From Callipepla californica brunnescens (lineage: Eukaryota > Chordata > Aves > Galliformes > Odontophoridae), in the NCBI GenBank assembly GCA_023055505.1, contig JALIRH010000019.1, forward strand, positions 2,356,001-2,420,000: a stretch of DNA of 64,000 nucleotides, written 5' to 3'. Position 1 is the stretch's first letter; each line of letters opens with the position of its first letter. The position numbers and the translations under genes are program-made. Positions 39,111-51,200 of this stretch are shown in pieces. Under the pieces are notes generated by a model. That model did not search any database. It had not been told where the DNA came from and saw nothing but the letters and a program-made list of their open reading frames with translations.

Positions 39111-41713
39111 CAGTATGATTGCCTTAATGAGGAAATCCAAAGCCAACATGGATGTGCAGATGAGCTGTAGTTGCAACAGAGACATAAATTATCTTGGTAA
39201 CCATCATTATGAAGGAGTCATGGAAGGAATGGAGAATGGTGAAAATGAACATCAATGACTAACTTAATTTGGATCCGTCTCACTGTATTTGTAATCTACA
39301 TCCATATCTTTGCTGATTCTTCATTGTGTATTTGCTATTCGAGTATATTTGCTTTAATAACACAATTTCTGGATCAGAAATATGAGTTACTGAGTGGAGG
39401 CACATATAGCTTGTGATCTCATATGAATCATACTGAAATAACTTCTATAGCAAATTACAGAAGTTGTTTTCTCTGACCGTATCTGCCAGTAGAACTCCAT
39501 GGTGCAGTTGCTGATAATTTGTTAAGAGCAAATGGAGAGTAGAAAACTGGTTTATTTGCTTCTAGTTTTAAGTATAACTAGGAAAGAATTGGAGAAAGTA
39601 TTGGCAGATTAAATAATTTTAACCAGACTATCAGAAGTGGGAGAGAAGATAAACTCGAGGGGCAAGGATGTTCAGAAAGGTGGAAATTGGGGCTTGGCTG
39701 TCAGTGTGTAGGGACTGTATGATTTAGAAGAGATGCAGTCATTTGATCCCATGAATGTATTGTTGAAACAGTTTATCAGGTGTTTATTCCTCCAGATTGG
39801 CCGTGATTCAAAATGGTGTGAATTTATCTTTGGTGCAACAAACATCTTTAGTTAATCTTTGCTTAATGGGGAGAATACATAGAGTACAATAATTCTTGTG
39901 GCAAAAGGGCAACTCTCCTAAAGCTTGCTGTTAATTATGTATATATTTTTAATCAGACTTTTAGGTTTGGGATATGTCGCTCCTTGGCATTTTTTTTTTT
40001 TCTTGATTTAGTGAGTTTATAGCTCCCTTATGTTCTATACTTTGTTTTTGTCTGATATCTATATAGTGATCCCTCTCACTTGATGTGTTCTGATTATCTT
40101 AAATTATACCTACATAGCCAGATCTTCTGTCTTTTATCTACATGGAACTATATCCATAGAATGTCTCTCACTTTTCTGTTTGCTGTTGTTAGTTGAGTGT
40201 GCTATGTTTCAAAAGACGTTTAAGGTTCTAAAAGCACCGACAGTTTGATTTGAACTCAGTACAAAGAAAATCTTGCTCCTGCTTCATTACTACTGAAGGC
40301 TAAATATTCTGTCAGCTGTTCTTGAAACACAGGTAAATTACACACGAGTAGGAGTGTTTTGATGGCTATAATTCTTGCTCTTAGCTTTAATAGTAAAGTT
40401 GAGGCAATCTTAACGTTTTGGCTTGCTTGAAAAAGCAGGCTCATCAATCCGAGAAGACTGAGAAACATTGTCTGCCTTCATCGTTTCTACCTCTTCGTAT
40501 TCTAAATCATTTAAACTCACTCTTCTGAATGCTACATTGCTCTTTAGGAAATATGCATGTTGTGGTCGGAGCGCTGAATCACTGTGCTGTGTCATGTGAA
40601 ACCAATGTGACTTTTGCTGCAGATCTAGCAGGTATAGCATCAGGTAATGCTGCACAGAAATGATGGGTAGCTGATCCAGGGCTGCTGAGTTGGAACATCT
40701 TCCTTCTCTTACTTTTGGAGCCAAAAGAATAAGGCTATGAAACATACAAGGGATTTTTATTTTTTTTATTTTTTTTGTCAGGTGTGGCATGAATGGCTAA
40801 ATAATGAAAGGCAGGCAGAGGGTTTGCTGTTTCTGTGCATAAAATAATTGAATGATACAAATGCTTTAAATACACAGCTTCACAGCCAAACCACAGAATC
40901 ACCTATGCAGAAGACAAGGGCCTAGAGCTTTCTCACTGCCCGTGTGATTGTCAGCTCTTTGCTGTGAGGAATGCTTTATCACTGGCAATTCTATGCTAGC
41001 AATACCATTGCAGAGATTGTTGTAACTCGGCAACTTTCTGGAGGGTGTTTCACATCAAGCTTAAGAAGTGGTGGGGCTGGAGAACAGCAGCCAAGGTGTC
41101 TGGAGGATCTGTCAGCATCTCAGACTCTGAAGATTTACTGGCCACCAAGAAAAGACTCAAAGGACAAGAAATCAGTCAATTTTTCTGTTAAATCATCAGG
41201 TCTTCTGGCTCACGCAACCAAATCTTTTTCATAAATGATATACTTTTACTGCTTTTTTTTTTTTCTTTTTAAAACACCAGAAGCCATTCAGCATAAGGTC
41301 CCATGTTACATTTTTGGCTTTCTTTTCCTGTGCCATCTGTTATTATGGTGTATTGTTGAAAGGTTGGTGTTGTTATTGCACATGTGAGAGTAAAACAGAG
41401 AGACAGGGCCTACCGTGTCAATTTATGGTGCCAAAATATGGGCTGCATTTTAAATTAATTTTTGGGAGGTTGAAGCTAATGGTCTTTTATAAGGTTTCCA
41501 GATTTGAGCAGGCTGACAAAATGACAGATAATGACTGCCTTGCTGAGCAGAGCTGGCTTCTGAATGTCACTGAGAAATTGGAGCAGCCTCTCACCTTTCA
41601 TTCCTTTTGCCTCCATCCCCAACTCAGTCCTGCATTTTTGAGGATGCTGAGCGTACCCATCTATGTTCTCATTCAGTGCCTATATTTGGTCCCTTCTCAC
41701 TCAGCCTTTATCC

Positions 41714-41768
41714 TGTTTGTTTGTTTGATTGTTTGTTTATCTCTTTATTTATTGTTTTTTTTTTTTTT
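41714..41768 (+). repeat. (GTTT)n and T14 tract
   Basis: Several GTTT-type units (41714-41738) are followed by TTTATTTATTG-like sequence and 14 uninterrupted T (41755-41768). Confidence 0.88.
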
Positions 41769-43266
41769 GTCTATTTTCCTCACCCTGTATGTTCATGTAA
41801 TTTTGAGGTTCCTCAATTCTGGATGTTCAACCTCAGCCTAGAGAACGCAAGCACTGTCGGTTCAGGCTTATACAGGGTATTCCTATATAGCATATGTAGT
41901 TGGCCTTTCTTCTTAATTCATGAGTGGGGTTTCTTTAAGTTTGTTTTTTCTTCTGTTTCTTCCTATCTAAGCAGTTTTGGCTGCTCTTCACCTTTTCTCT
42001 TAACCCACTTAATGAAGTTTTACTTTGAGCCAGCTTACTTTTGTTCTTACCTGTTCTTACTGTGTGTGAGGCTACACATAATAAAAGGATACTCATTGGT
42101 TATTATATAAGAATTAATACTTATATAGGTGGTGTTATGTAGTTGTAGAGGTGTGCTGAGAATGGCTTGCTGTTTTGACGCAGGAGGATGCCTGTCTAGA
42201 GTATGCAGTGCAATTTTGCAATTTTCAGATACCTGAATGCCAATGGAGAGATGAAATTTAATCCATATTTCTAATGGACTAGAGTATGAAGTATAAATAT
42301 TCGTACTCTAAAGGATGCCAAGGAAAGGTAACTTGTTGTCTGCATTTGATTCTGTGAAACTCTGACAGCAAAGGACTGATGTATTGGGTGTATAATTTTT
42401 GAAGAGAAGCTGAGTTGTGTCTTGAAAATTATTTTTTTTCTCCTTCATGTTTTCCCCCTCTTTCTCTTCCTCCCCAACGCATATACATTGTTGTTCAACT
42501 CACCTTCATCTGTTCTCTTGACTGTTGATTATGCCATTATCCTCCACAAGCTTCAAAACTCTTTGCAGAATCAACCCACATAACTGTTACTGCTAACCCA
42601 TTCTTATCTACATAGGAGAAAAAAGCAGTTCCCATTGACAAATCCAGAGGCCAAGTCCTTTACCCACAGAAATTAGTGGTTTCAGTGAGTCCAGCAGTGG
42701 GACATGCCTTCCTTCCTGCTGTCTTTTTGTATTGTTGTATCAGGCATGTGTGGCTGGACAGTCTGGGCTCCAGGGGGATGGCTTCTGGCCTCAAGGCAGA
42801 TTACTGCTGCTTCACTGGGCCTCTTGCCTATCTCTGCTCTTACACAAAGAAAGTGTCCTGCATATACAGCATCTGAACTGTCTTTAAACCCTATATTAGA
42901 ATAAAATAGGTTTTCAGGAAGATGGGGGAAACACCTGAAGCTATAATTCAGAGGAGTCTTCATTCTAGTTTCATTGCCTAGCTCTGTCACTGGCTCTGCA
43001 TGAGCTGGGACACTTTGGTGATATACAGGCAAAAGGAGAATGAAAGATGAGCTTGGGGCACTCATGTTGAATCCTAATTTGAAGTAAGTTCAGTTAGTTA
43101 TAAATACGGTAAGTCAACAGACTTAACTGCAAGGATCTTCTGTTATCTTTTAGCTGTCCTTTGTCTTTCTTTTTTGCCAATATGTGGTAAAGACTTCAGA
43201 ACAGAGATTAGGATTCATGGCAAGGAACTGCACTGGATATCATTATGCAAACAGTAATCCTTCTGA

Positions 43267-43299
43267 TATATGTGTGTGTGTGTGCATGTGTATATATAT
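43267..43299 (+). repeat. (TG)n(TA)n microsatellite
   Basis: Seven TG units (43271-43284), CATGTG, and then a short TA run. It lies just beyond the 3' end of the inverted CR1 copy that follows. Confidence 0.9.
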
Positions 43300-43327
43300 C
43301 ATTTATAGCGAGACTCATTGAGAGAAA

Positions 43328-44032
43328 CACAAAACAACTGAGATTGGAAGGGATCTCTCTGCTCAAAGCAGGGACTGCTAGGGCAGATTTAATCTTCCCT
43401 GATACGCTTGTAATTGTCTTCTGAATGCAGCCTGGGGTGCTCCTGACCTTCATTGCTGCAAGTGTACTTTTCTGAGTCATGGTCGATTTGTTGTGTCTGC
43501 TAGCTGGACAATCTAGGGAACCTTCCCTGGAAAGCTGCTTTCCATCCAGCTTGACTCCCAGGTTGTGCTGGTGCATGGACTGACTTTTTCTGAGGTGCAG
43601 AACTTCCAAATTCCCTTTGCTGAAGTTGATGGGATTCCCGCTAACTCTTTTTTCAGCTTGTCAAGGGCCCCCCTGAATTGCTACACTATGAGCTCATCTG
43701 TTGACCACTCCTCTCATTTTGTTAACTCCTACAAAATATGCTTAAGGATACATTCTGTCTTGTCACCAGGTCATTAATGAAGATGTTACTGTCTGGCACA
43801 AGTACTAACCTCTGGGGTACACCAGCAGTAACTAGTTGCCAGATGGGTTTCATATGCTGATCACAACCCTTTGAGCCTAGCAGTTCTGCCAGGTTTCAGT
43901 CTACCACACTGTCCATTGGTTACACAATGTGAAAAACCTTGTGAAAATCAAGAAATGATATCCAATTACCTTTCCTCATCCACCAACCCAGTAGTGTCAT
44001 TGTAGAAAGCTACTGGGCTGGTCAAGCATTTC
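43328..44032 (-). mobile_element. CR1 LINE with reverse-transcriptase remnant, inverted
   Basis: The plus strand opens with 'caactgagattggaagggat', the inverted CR1 tail. Read on the minus strand, 43380-43560 encodes a degraded copy of the CR1 ORF2 C-terminal part: 'STMTQKSTLAAMKV', then 'GCIQKTI', aligns with the family's MSQQCALAAKKANSILGCIRKSI region. Upstream on that strand (43630-44025) are inverted blocks such as 'aggtcattaatgaagatgtt', 'ctctggggtacaccagcagt' and 'aagctactgggctggtcaag', which are typical of CR1 too. The remnant passes almost directly to the tail, so roughly the last part of ORF2 seems to be deleted. Frameshifts make it inactive. Confidence 0.87.
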
Positions 44033-47000
44033 AATACTTTTGTCTTATCAACTTCTGATAATATCTTGATATATACATTTCCTTATACTTTATTTCAGTA
44101 TCTTACTGTGAAAATATACATTGTTGTTAAAGACTATTGTAAACAAAAATATCTTGATAGTACCTGGAATGTGTTTTACAACTGGAAGACTGCTCATTGC
44201 TATTTTTCTAATGTAATAAATGGCTCAGGTTACCATCTGTGTGTACATATATAGATGTGTGTGTATGTGCATAGTAAATCTTATGAGCATAGCAACTTTT
44301 AAACGCTTTGTGTTTTATTTCTCAGCTGAAGAAAATGCAAGATAAGTACAAAGTATTTTCTCTCTTTACGGTTTTTTCTTGTTAAAACACAGAAACTACG
44401 AGAGAAGACACTGTATGTTTAATGTCCATTGTGAGCTGTAGATATTGACTGTCTGTCTCTTTATTATTGCTAATCAGAGCTGCATGGTTAATTTCCTCAT
44501 AAGTCACAATGAATATTTACCCTGGAATGTGTCATTGTCCTAAGTGAATTTAAGGCTGCTGTCTCTTGCCAACAGGACATGTTTCAAGAGCCATCTGTTT
44601 ATCCTCAGAGTCTGGACAGTATTAAAAAAGAGACCAAAGAAATTGTGCTATGCTTATCCGTTTTCATGCTGTGTGTAAGCTTTACTAAGCTTTTGCTATA
44701 GCCAATGTCTTCAGGTTTTGTTTTGTTTAAGGCTAGGTATCTCAGCTGCACAAGTGTCCCTGTCCTGACTTCTAGTAGTGCTAGCTTTGCTGCCATTAAT
44801 AGAGCTGCACAGAGAGACAGGGATCAAAACTGTCAGAGTATACTATAGACAAAATCTTTCAGTCTCATCAGAGCTGGACAAATATGTGAAAACAGATTAT
44901 TATCTTTCTATTCTTATTTTTTTAATTTGTTTTTATTGTGGTTCACATTCATGATAATTCTCTACATACTTTGTTTTAATTCTAACAGCAAAACAGTATT
45001 TCGAAGCATTTAAACTCTGACGAAATTGAGGTTTTAATGTCACTTCAGTTGTTATGCTTGTCTAGTTATGATTGAAAAGTAAATGACTGGGAAGATCTAG
45101 TTTACTCTGAACTCTCAACACTTGTGATGGACAACTTGCAATAATGATAATCTACAAATAATTTTGAGTCATTAGCGTTTATGGAAATACATATGCTCAT
45201 AACACTTTATGAACAGACAGGTCTCTTATTATATTTAATTTAAGCTGGTTTTCCTGGCTCTATTTTCACCTCCTACTTGATAAGGCTACAGTTAGAATGT
45301 GACAGTGCAAATTAATCTCCCTTACTTGTTCAGTGTGCATTGTCTCCCATGAGACAACATCAAGGTGGTACATGTGGGTACCATACAACTCAGGAAAGCT
45401 ACACCTGCCTCAGATTTCTCTTGTGTAGTGCTCTTCTCTTCCTGGTCAGAGTTGTTGGAGGCTAACATCTTGTAATAAGGAACGGGTGCTGTATTCAACC
45501 ATTTTAATGTGTATATTATCATTACATCTAGCTTTCAGAGTCAGGAAACTGCACCTTGGGACCCCTTCGGATGAGAAGAATTCCATAAGGACAATTAGGA
45601 TGGCAGAATACAGCTATCTGACACTGAAATTGCTGAAGTATGTTTGGCTTTTAAAGACCAAGAAACAATAGACAGCTAGGATCCACTCACTGTGGAGATG
45701 TAGAGATTCTTGCCACAGTAACATTGATGATAGTTGAAAGTCTGTGCCCTCCATTGTCCTCTGGATATGAATATGCTCTTTGCATAAGTATGAGTGATAC
45801 GTTCAACAGGAAATGGGTGTTAGATAAACTAACTTCATATGGTAGAGTTCTGCTGTCATAGTAATTGAAAAGAAAACATGCCTCGAAAGTGATGAATGCT
45901 CGTTGCAGGAAGTTTTTCCTGTCCTTCCCAGCTTGGAATATGTTTTCTAAATGGAGGGGTTTTTTGTTTTGTTTTTACCTGCAAAGCCTGTCTTACAATA
46001 TTAGGTCTTGTTACTTGCTCCCTCTATCTCACTTTCTTTAATGTACCATCACATGAACATATTTATCCCTTTGAAGGATCCATGAATAGGATACATCCAT
46101 GCCCATTTATCCTGCTTCATAGGAAAAAGCAATGAATGTATAAATGATGTTACTCTATGTGCAACTGCTGTAAAGAATTGGAAAAAAAAGCTTTTCTAGT
46201 GAGTGCTCTGGAATTTGATTGAAAAATCTGTAAACTAAAAATGGAATTATCCACAGGTCTAATTCAAACCTGAGCGTAGACTTTTAATGTTCATCTGGGG
46301 AATGTTTTTCTTGGGATGCATGCCTATAGGACTGAAACCTCAGACACAGCAAAATGGATGTGCCCAGGACAAACAGGGTGGCAATGATTTCACCCACCTG
46401 TAAGGAGGTTTTGAGCTGGTGCTTTCAAGTCAACTTAAAGACTTCTCATAAAATGTGGGAGTTTATCTAGTAACAATTTAAAAAAAAGACAACCTCACAT
46501 ATCATATGATAGAAAATGTGGTCTGTCAGAGTGTATATATATTTTTATTTTTCCACAAAGGATAAAAATAAGACATTTAGGCAAGTGGAGAGAAGGGAAG
46601 AGTTTACTATTTTTTCATTCTCTAGCCACATCCAGTGCTAACTGAAGAAAAGAATTTAATTTCAGTAAAATCAGAGGGTAAAGGTGTGCAAATGAGAGGA
46701 AAAGATTTATCTAAAAAAAAAAAAAAAAAGTTTTTGCATATCACTACAGCTCTGAGAATGAACACTTATTCTAAGTAACAGGGAGCAGAAAATATTTATT
46801 CCAGTCCTGGGTTTTCAGTTCACATGTAACAAACAGTAGTGTGCTTTTTAAGATGGCCACCAGGAAGAGTGGGAAGCATTCACCAGGAGAAGAATAATTT
46901 TGAGGGACTTTAAGGATATTGAAAGTGTAAAGTAAGATCTTGTAGAACTCTTAGGGCTTTACAGCATACAAAATGGGGAACCTCTAAGACAATGTTTGCA

Positions 47001-47379
47001 GGTCACTTGAAATAATAATAAAAGAAGATACCAAGAGTAAAAGAGAACTCCCTGTGAACATGAACTGGGAATGCAGTTTCAAAGCCTGATGATATATCCT
47101 GAAGAGCAGATTGTCATTTTAAGTGGTCTTGTGCAAGTTTGTTTGGGGACCTTGTATTTTGTCTTAATTTTAGCATGTGATGTCTTTTTCTTAATCAGTA
47201 TCTAGGATGTGAACTTTGAACATGTTTTTCCTGATTACTGTAGGACAGGTGTACAGATAGGGTTGAATAAATGCCGTGAAAATGTTGTAGTCACAAAACG
47301 GCTATAGATGTCCTAATTCCAGACACTCAGCATTATATATTAGACAGCAGCTCTGCTCAAACAGTAAAAGAACACGTCA
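44033..47379. other. unique AT-rich sequence
   Basis: No gene or interspersed repeat is recognised. A short TG/TA-rich patch occurs near 44240-44275. A run of 17 A occurs at 46713-46729. Confidence 0.45.
46713..46729 (+). repeat. A17 homopolymer
   Basis: Seventeen uninterrupted A, with no recognisable processed copy upstream. Confidence 0.9.
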
Positions 47380-47880
47380 CTATATATCCCCGTCAGATTA
47401 AAAAACTAATTTGAAAAGATTAATGTATTCCATTCCTGTTAGCCTGAATCAGATACCGCTGTGCCTACAGCAGCACTGCCTCCTGATTATTGAATTTTTA
47501 TGGCCTTGTAATTAATTGCAGATTCCCTGTTTTGTTCTATTTCTTTTTCTCTGACATTTTAATTTCAACAAAAAGCAGCGGTCTCCATGCAGCCTCTCTC
47601 AAGAGATCCTAATGGCCTATAAAACAAAATGACTTATAGATATGGCACCCACTTCAGTTGGCTAGCGATTGTTCGAAACCTTGCTGATCATGCGGAATTT
47701 AATTTTTTCCCTTCCTCTACTGTACTTATTTCTTGTCTATTAAATTGCAGCTCCAGTGTCCTGACTAACAAATGGATGTAACAAAGTGCCACCCTTCCGT
47801 AATACATTACTGTTGCCACATGCAAATTTTTTCTTAAAAAATTGCTGTTCATTTTATCTAATTATAAATGAATAAATGAC
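47380..47880. promoter_or_regulatory. possible conserved non-coding element
   Basis: This block has no open frame of note but is dense in core transcription-factor-like motifs: TAATTAATTG at 47509-47518, an octamer ATGCAAAT at 47820-47827 and TAATTA at 47859-47864. It also keeps CpGs in AT-rich surroundings (for example 'agcggtctcc' and 'ctagcgattgttcgaaa'). That texture is common in vertebrate developmental enhancers. There is no alignment behind this call, and TAATTA-type motifs occur by chance in AT-rich DNA, so it is a suggestion only. Confidence 0.3.
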
Positions 47881-48158
47881 TCCTGCATATGAATAGAATA
47901 TTGTCCTTGACTCTGCATGTGAGAATTTTATGTTCTGGTAAATCACTTGGATTTATTATAAATTTAAAGAATCAAATGTGTTTAAATTCATTTTGCATTT
48001 CCTCCCTCCTTCTCCTTCATCTCCCCAAAATACTGGAATGTGCAAAAATGATTTATTTCTGTGCTGTGGAAAAGCATGTTAGCATGACTCACCATCTCCC
48101 AGTGAAACTCCTGGAGCTACTGAAGGCAAGTAGTGGTGAATTATTGTTATTTATGTTA
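47881..48158. other. unique sequence
   Basis: A 91-codon plus-strand frame (47889-48164) covers most of this interval. Its translation is leucine- and serine-rich with no domain, and it runs into the old repeat that follows. I see no gene. Confidence 0.4.
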
Positions 48159-48262
48159 CAGTAGTGCCTTGAGATCAGAACCCCATTTTTCTAGGCACTG
48201 TACCAACACATAATAAAAGATCATCTTTGCCCGAAAGAGTTTATTATCAGATGAAAGCATCC
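48159..48262 (+). repeat. old amniote interspersed repeat fragment
   Basis: 'gatcagaaccccatttttct', 'aggcactgtaccaacacata', 'ataaaagatcatctttgccc' and 'gaaagagtttattatcag' follow the same order as a repeat widespread in turtle and crocodilian genomes ('GGGCCCCATTGTGCTAGGC', 'CTGTACAAACACA', 'GACAGTCCCTGCCCC', 'AAAGAGCTTACAATC'). I know the sequence pattern but am not certain of its family name. The copy is diverged and only about 100 bases are visible. Confidence 0.65.
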
Positions 48263-51200
48263 TCAAAGAGAGGGCAGGGCATGGATTATGTCTGGGAAGG
48301 GTGGAAAGGATGGTGAAGAGCAGCAGTGTTGGCGTGTAGGAAGACCATGGGCAAGGCTGGGGCTGGGCTGGGGTTGCTCTGGTCTTGGGAGGACAGGTTG
48401 TATGGGAAGCAGGGATGATAAGAACCCAGGATTGCCAGAATGCATTCCAGAAATAGGGCCACAGGCTGCAAGCATTTTTTGCAGTCTGCTCTGTCTGTGC
48501 CTTCCCTAGGTGGGGCTGGATCAGTAGGTCTTGGTCTTCTACTTTCTTGGTAATCGTAGCTGTCTTCTCACTGGTGCGTCCCTGGGCAACATACTCTCTG
48601 TGGAGAAGTGGCTGTCAAAGTGAGGGAGTGAGAGATGGCTGCTGGGATGAGGGGGTGTGAGCTGTTAATGAAGAGATAGTTGCACTCCCTGGCTGAAGCA
48701 CTGGTAGTTGAACGGCAGCAGCACCAACCTTGATGCTGAATGTTGAACCAGCATGCAAATCATACTATAGCAGCCCTGTATTGCTGTAAGCAAGTCTGAT
48801 TTTAAGATTAGTTCAACTCCAGCTTTCTGCAGACACATCTGTCTTGTGACCATGCCTAAGGGTTGCAATGAAGCATCGACCTCTGAGATCTCTGCTCTGG
48901 ATAAAAAGGAGTGATGGGATATAGCATGTAGGCATGTAGCACCTTCCCAATCTTGGAAGCCAAAGGCAAGAACGTTCATGGGAGGCAGAGTGACAAGGAG
49001 TCACTGATACAATTCAGCACGTATTGTCTTTTAAGTATATGCTTACCAAAATGGTAGCTCTTTGGGAGTTGGTTGATGCTAGACTGTGTTCCTGGTCCCC
49101 TTCCCACACTAGAACTACCTAGAGGATACAGTAATGAAAATGAATAGGTTTGGAGTCCTATTTGCTCTTTCTTTTGAGCTTCCTAACTGTAAAATGCAGG
49201 CAGTAATCATCTCGTAGCTATTGACAGACTATAGAGAGCATAACCAGCATGGCTGGTAATTGTGTGTATTTCTAGGAGCAACTTGGTGTTAGTCATATTT
49301 TCTTTCTGACAGTGTGTTTAAGAGTAAATACCCCAACCAAGAAGTCCCCAACTTTTAAAAAGCACACCAAAGGTGAAATCGTCTTTGTAAACATTATGGT
49401 GATCTTTGCACCACTGCTGTGATTGCTTTTTCACTATTGGCTGTGTTGCAGGTACTCTGCACATTCATCTTGCCAGAAAGAAACTCCTATTCCATTCTCC
49501 TCTGATTCTGACCACACCTGCCTGACCCGGATGTCCTTTATCTGGTGTGTCTCACCTGGGTTGGACAGATGCTGAGCAGTTGTCACGAGCTTTGCTGTTT
49601 GATATGTCCCTCACCAGGGTGTGATCTTAATGCACATTAGAAGGATATATTGCCTGATCTGTCTCAACAGGAACCCAAAGAAGCAGTTCTGTGTTGAATT
49701 TCATTGTAACTTGGGGTAAGATCTAGTCCTAAGAACTGTTTTCTTACTCAAGCGGCTTTGTTTTCAGTCTGGCTTACTAAAGAGTGATTGTGTAAGTGAA
49801 GGTAGTTTTTCTATGCAGGTTTGACTGAGTACTTACAGGAGGCATTAGTGCCTGAAACTCCCAGTAGAGCTTCATAGCATGGTATGGCCTCTAAGTAGTC
49901 TGGACTATAGGGGACATCCTGGCAGTTCTTTTCCATCTGATACTGAGAGAGGAGCAGTTTTCCAGGAGTCTGAACTGATTTTACTGTTTTATTCATACTC
50001 TGTTTAGCTTTGGCTCATTTTATTGTCCTCTAGCAGATGTAGCGTTGTAGATCTTGTCTGCATTGTCTATTTTCATTTCTCCCAGGCCCCAAACTTCTGC
50101 TATAGTTTCCTTTGGTCAGTCATCTGAACCATTAGGGCTGGGCAAGGTCATCACCAGCATCTGTGTGGGTGGTACTCTGTGCATTTACCTGCTGAAGTTG
50201 TTTGGATAGCTGGGTCTGGAGCAGTTGTATGAAGAGACACCCAGTCCACAAGGAGGAGCAGCGCCATGTGATATGAGTCAGCAGTTAGGCTATGTCAGAA
50301 CATGGCACCCAAGACTTGTTATTTTTTACTTAATTTTTTATCACAAAGCATGGCCCTAAAATAGTTGTCTTGAGCTTGTAGAGGTTCTTCTTCTGTGTTG
50401 AAAGCACGACCCTTAGAAGACAGCTTGCCTGGACCTATTCACCAAGTTCAACTAAATAGTTTATATGAGATACTTCTCTATTTATGTACTGCCTCCCAGC
50501 CAGAAGGCATAGAAATATTTGCTTCTGGCTGTTTGGACTTTAAGAATCGCTTTATCTTCTGTTGTCATTTTATCAGGCTTTGTTTTTGCTGTTTAGTACT
50601 AAGCGTGTGCAGAGAAGATTACAGCATCTGCAGAAAAGGAAAGATGCAAGGACAGGCTCGTGGATTGGGAGCTCCCTGGCTGTGGCTGTGTGCAGTGTTG
50701 CCAGAAGGCCTGTAGTAGGAATGTGCTGCAGAACTGAGCAGATGAAAAATGCTTCTGGATCTATAAAGCTTTCATCCCATGGTGCACTTAAACATCAGTT
50801 ATTTATCTGTGCGGTTTGCAGGAGAAGTTTTAGCATACTGTGCTGTTTTAACCAGACCAGAACTGATATCTAAAGGATTGCATTGCATGGAAGACAACAT
50901 AACTACCAGTTATACTTGTGACTAGTGAAATCTAGGTTTTATTGATGATTCCTCCAATTTTTTTTTTCCTATTAAAAATAGGGGTTTTTTTTTTCAATTG
51001 TTTTGATATTTCCTTCTCACATTCTTTGCTTTGCATGGAAGTTCAGTGATTATAATAAGAGTCATGGTTAGGAAGTACTTTGGTGTCTGCTGACAAGGAT
51101 CTTGTTTTACCAAAAGTAATTTCTCGTCTTTTATTTTTAAAAATAAATACGTTTTAAAACCATCATTTTAGTGCAGGATTTGGTGTATTTTTAATCAGTT

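Larger units (their letters stand above)
39111..43327. other. unique sequence with chance open frames
   Basis: No gene is recognised. Two overlapping plus-strand frames of 175 and 167 codons (41314-41841 and 41607-42110) are the longest in the window. Both cross a GTTT/T14 simple repeat, are rich in F, L, C and S and lack any domain, so I reject them. On the minus strand 40424-40555 gives an acidic, serine-rich translation that is mentioned among the findings. Confidence 0.4.

Noticed and set aside
41314..42110. The two longest open frames (175 and 167 codons, plus strand) as genes
   Set aside because: They overlap in different frames, run through a GTTT/T14 simple repeat, are rich in F, L, C and S, and show no domain, start context or splice framework.
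43208..43609. 133-codon minus-strand frame as a host gene
   Set aside because: Most of it is the decayed CR1 reverse-transcriptase end and CR1 tail.
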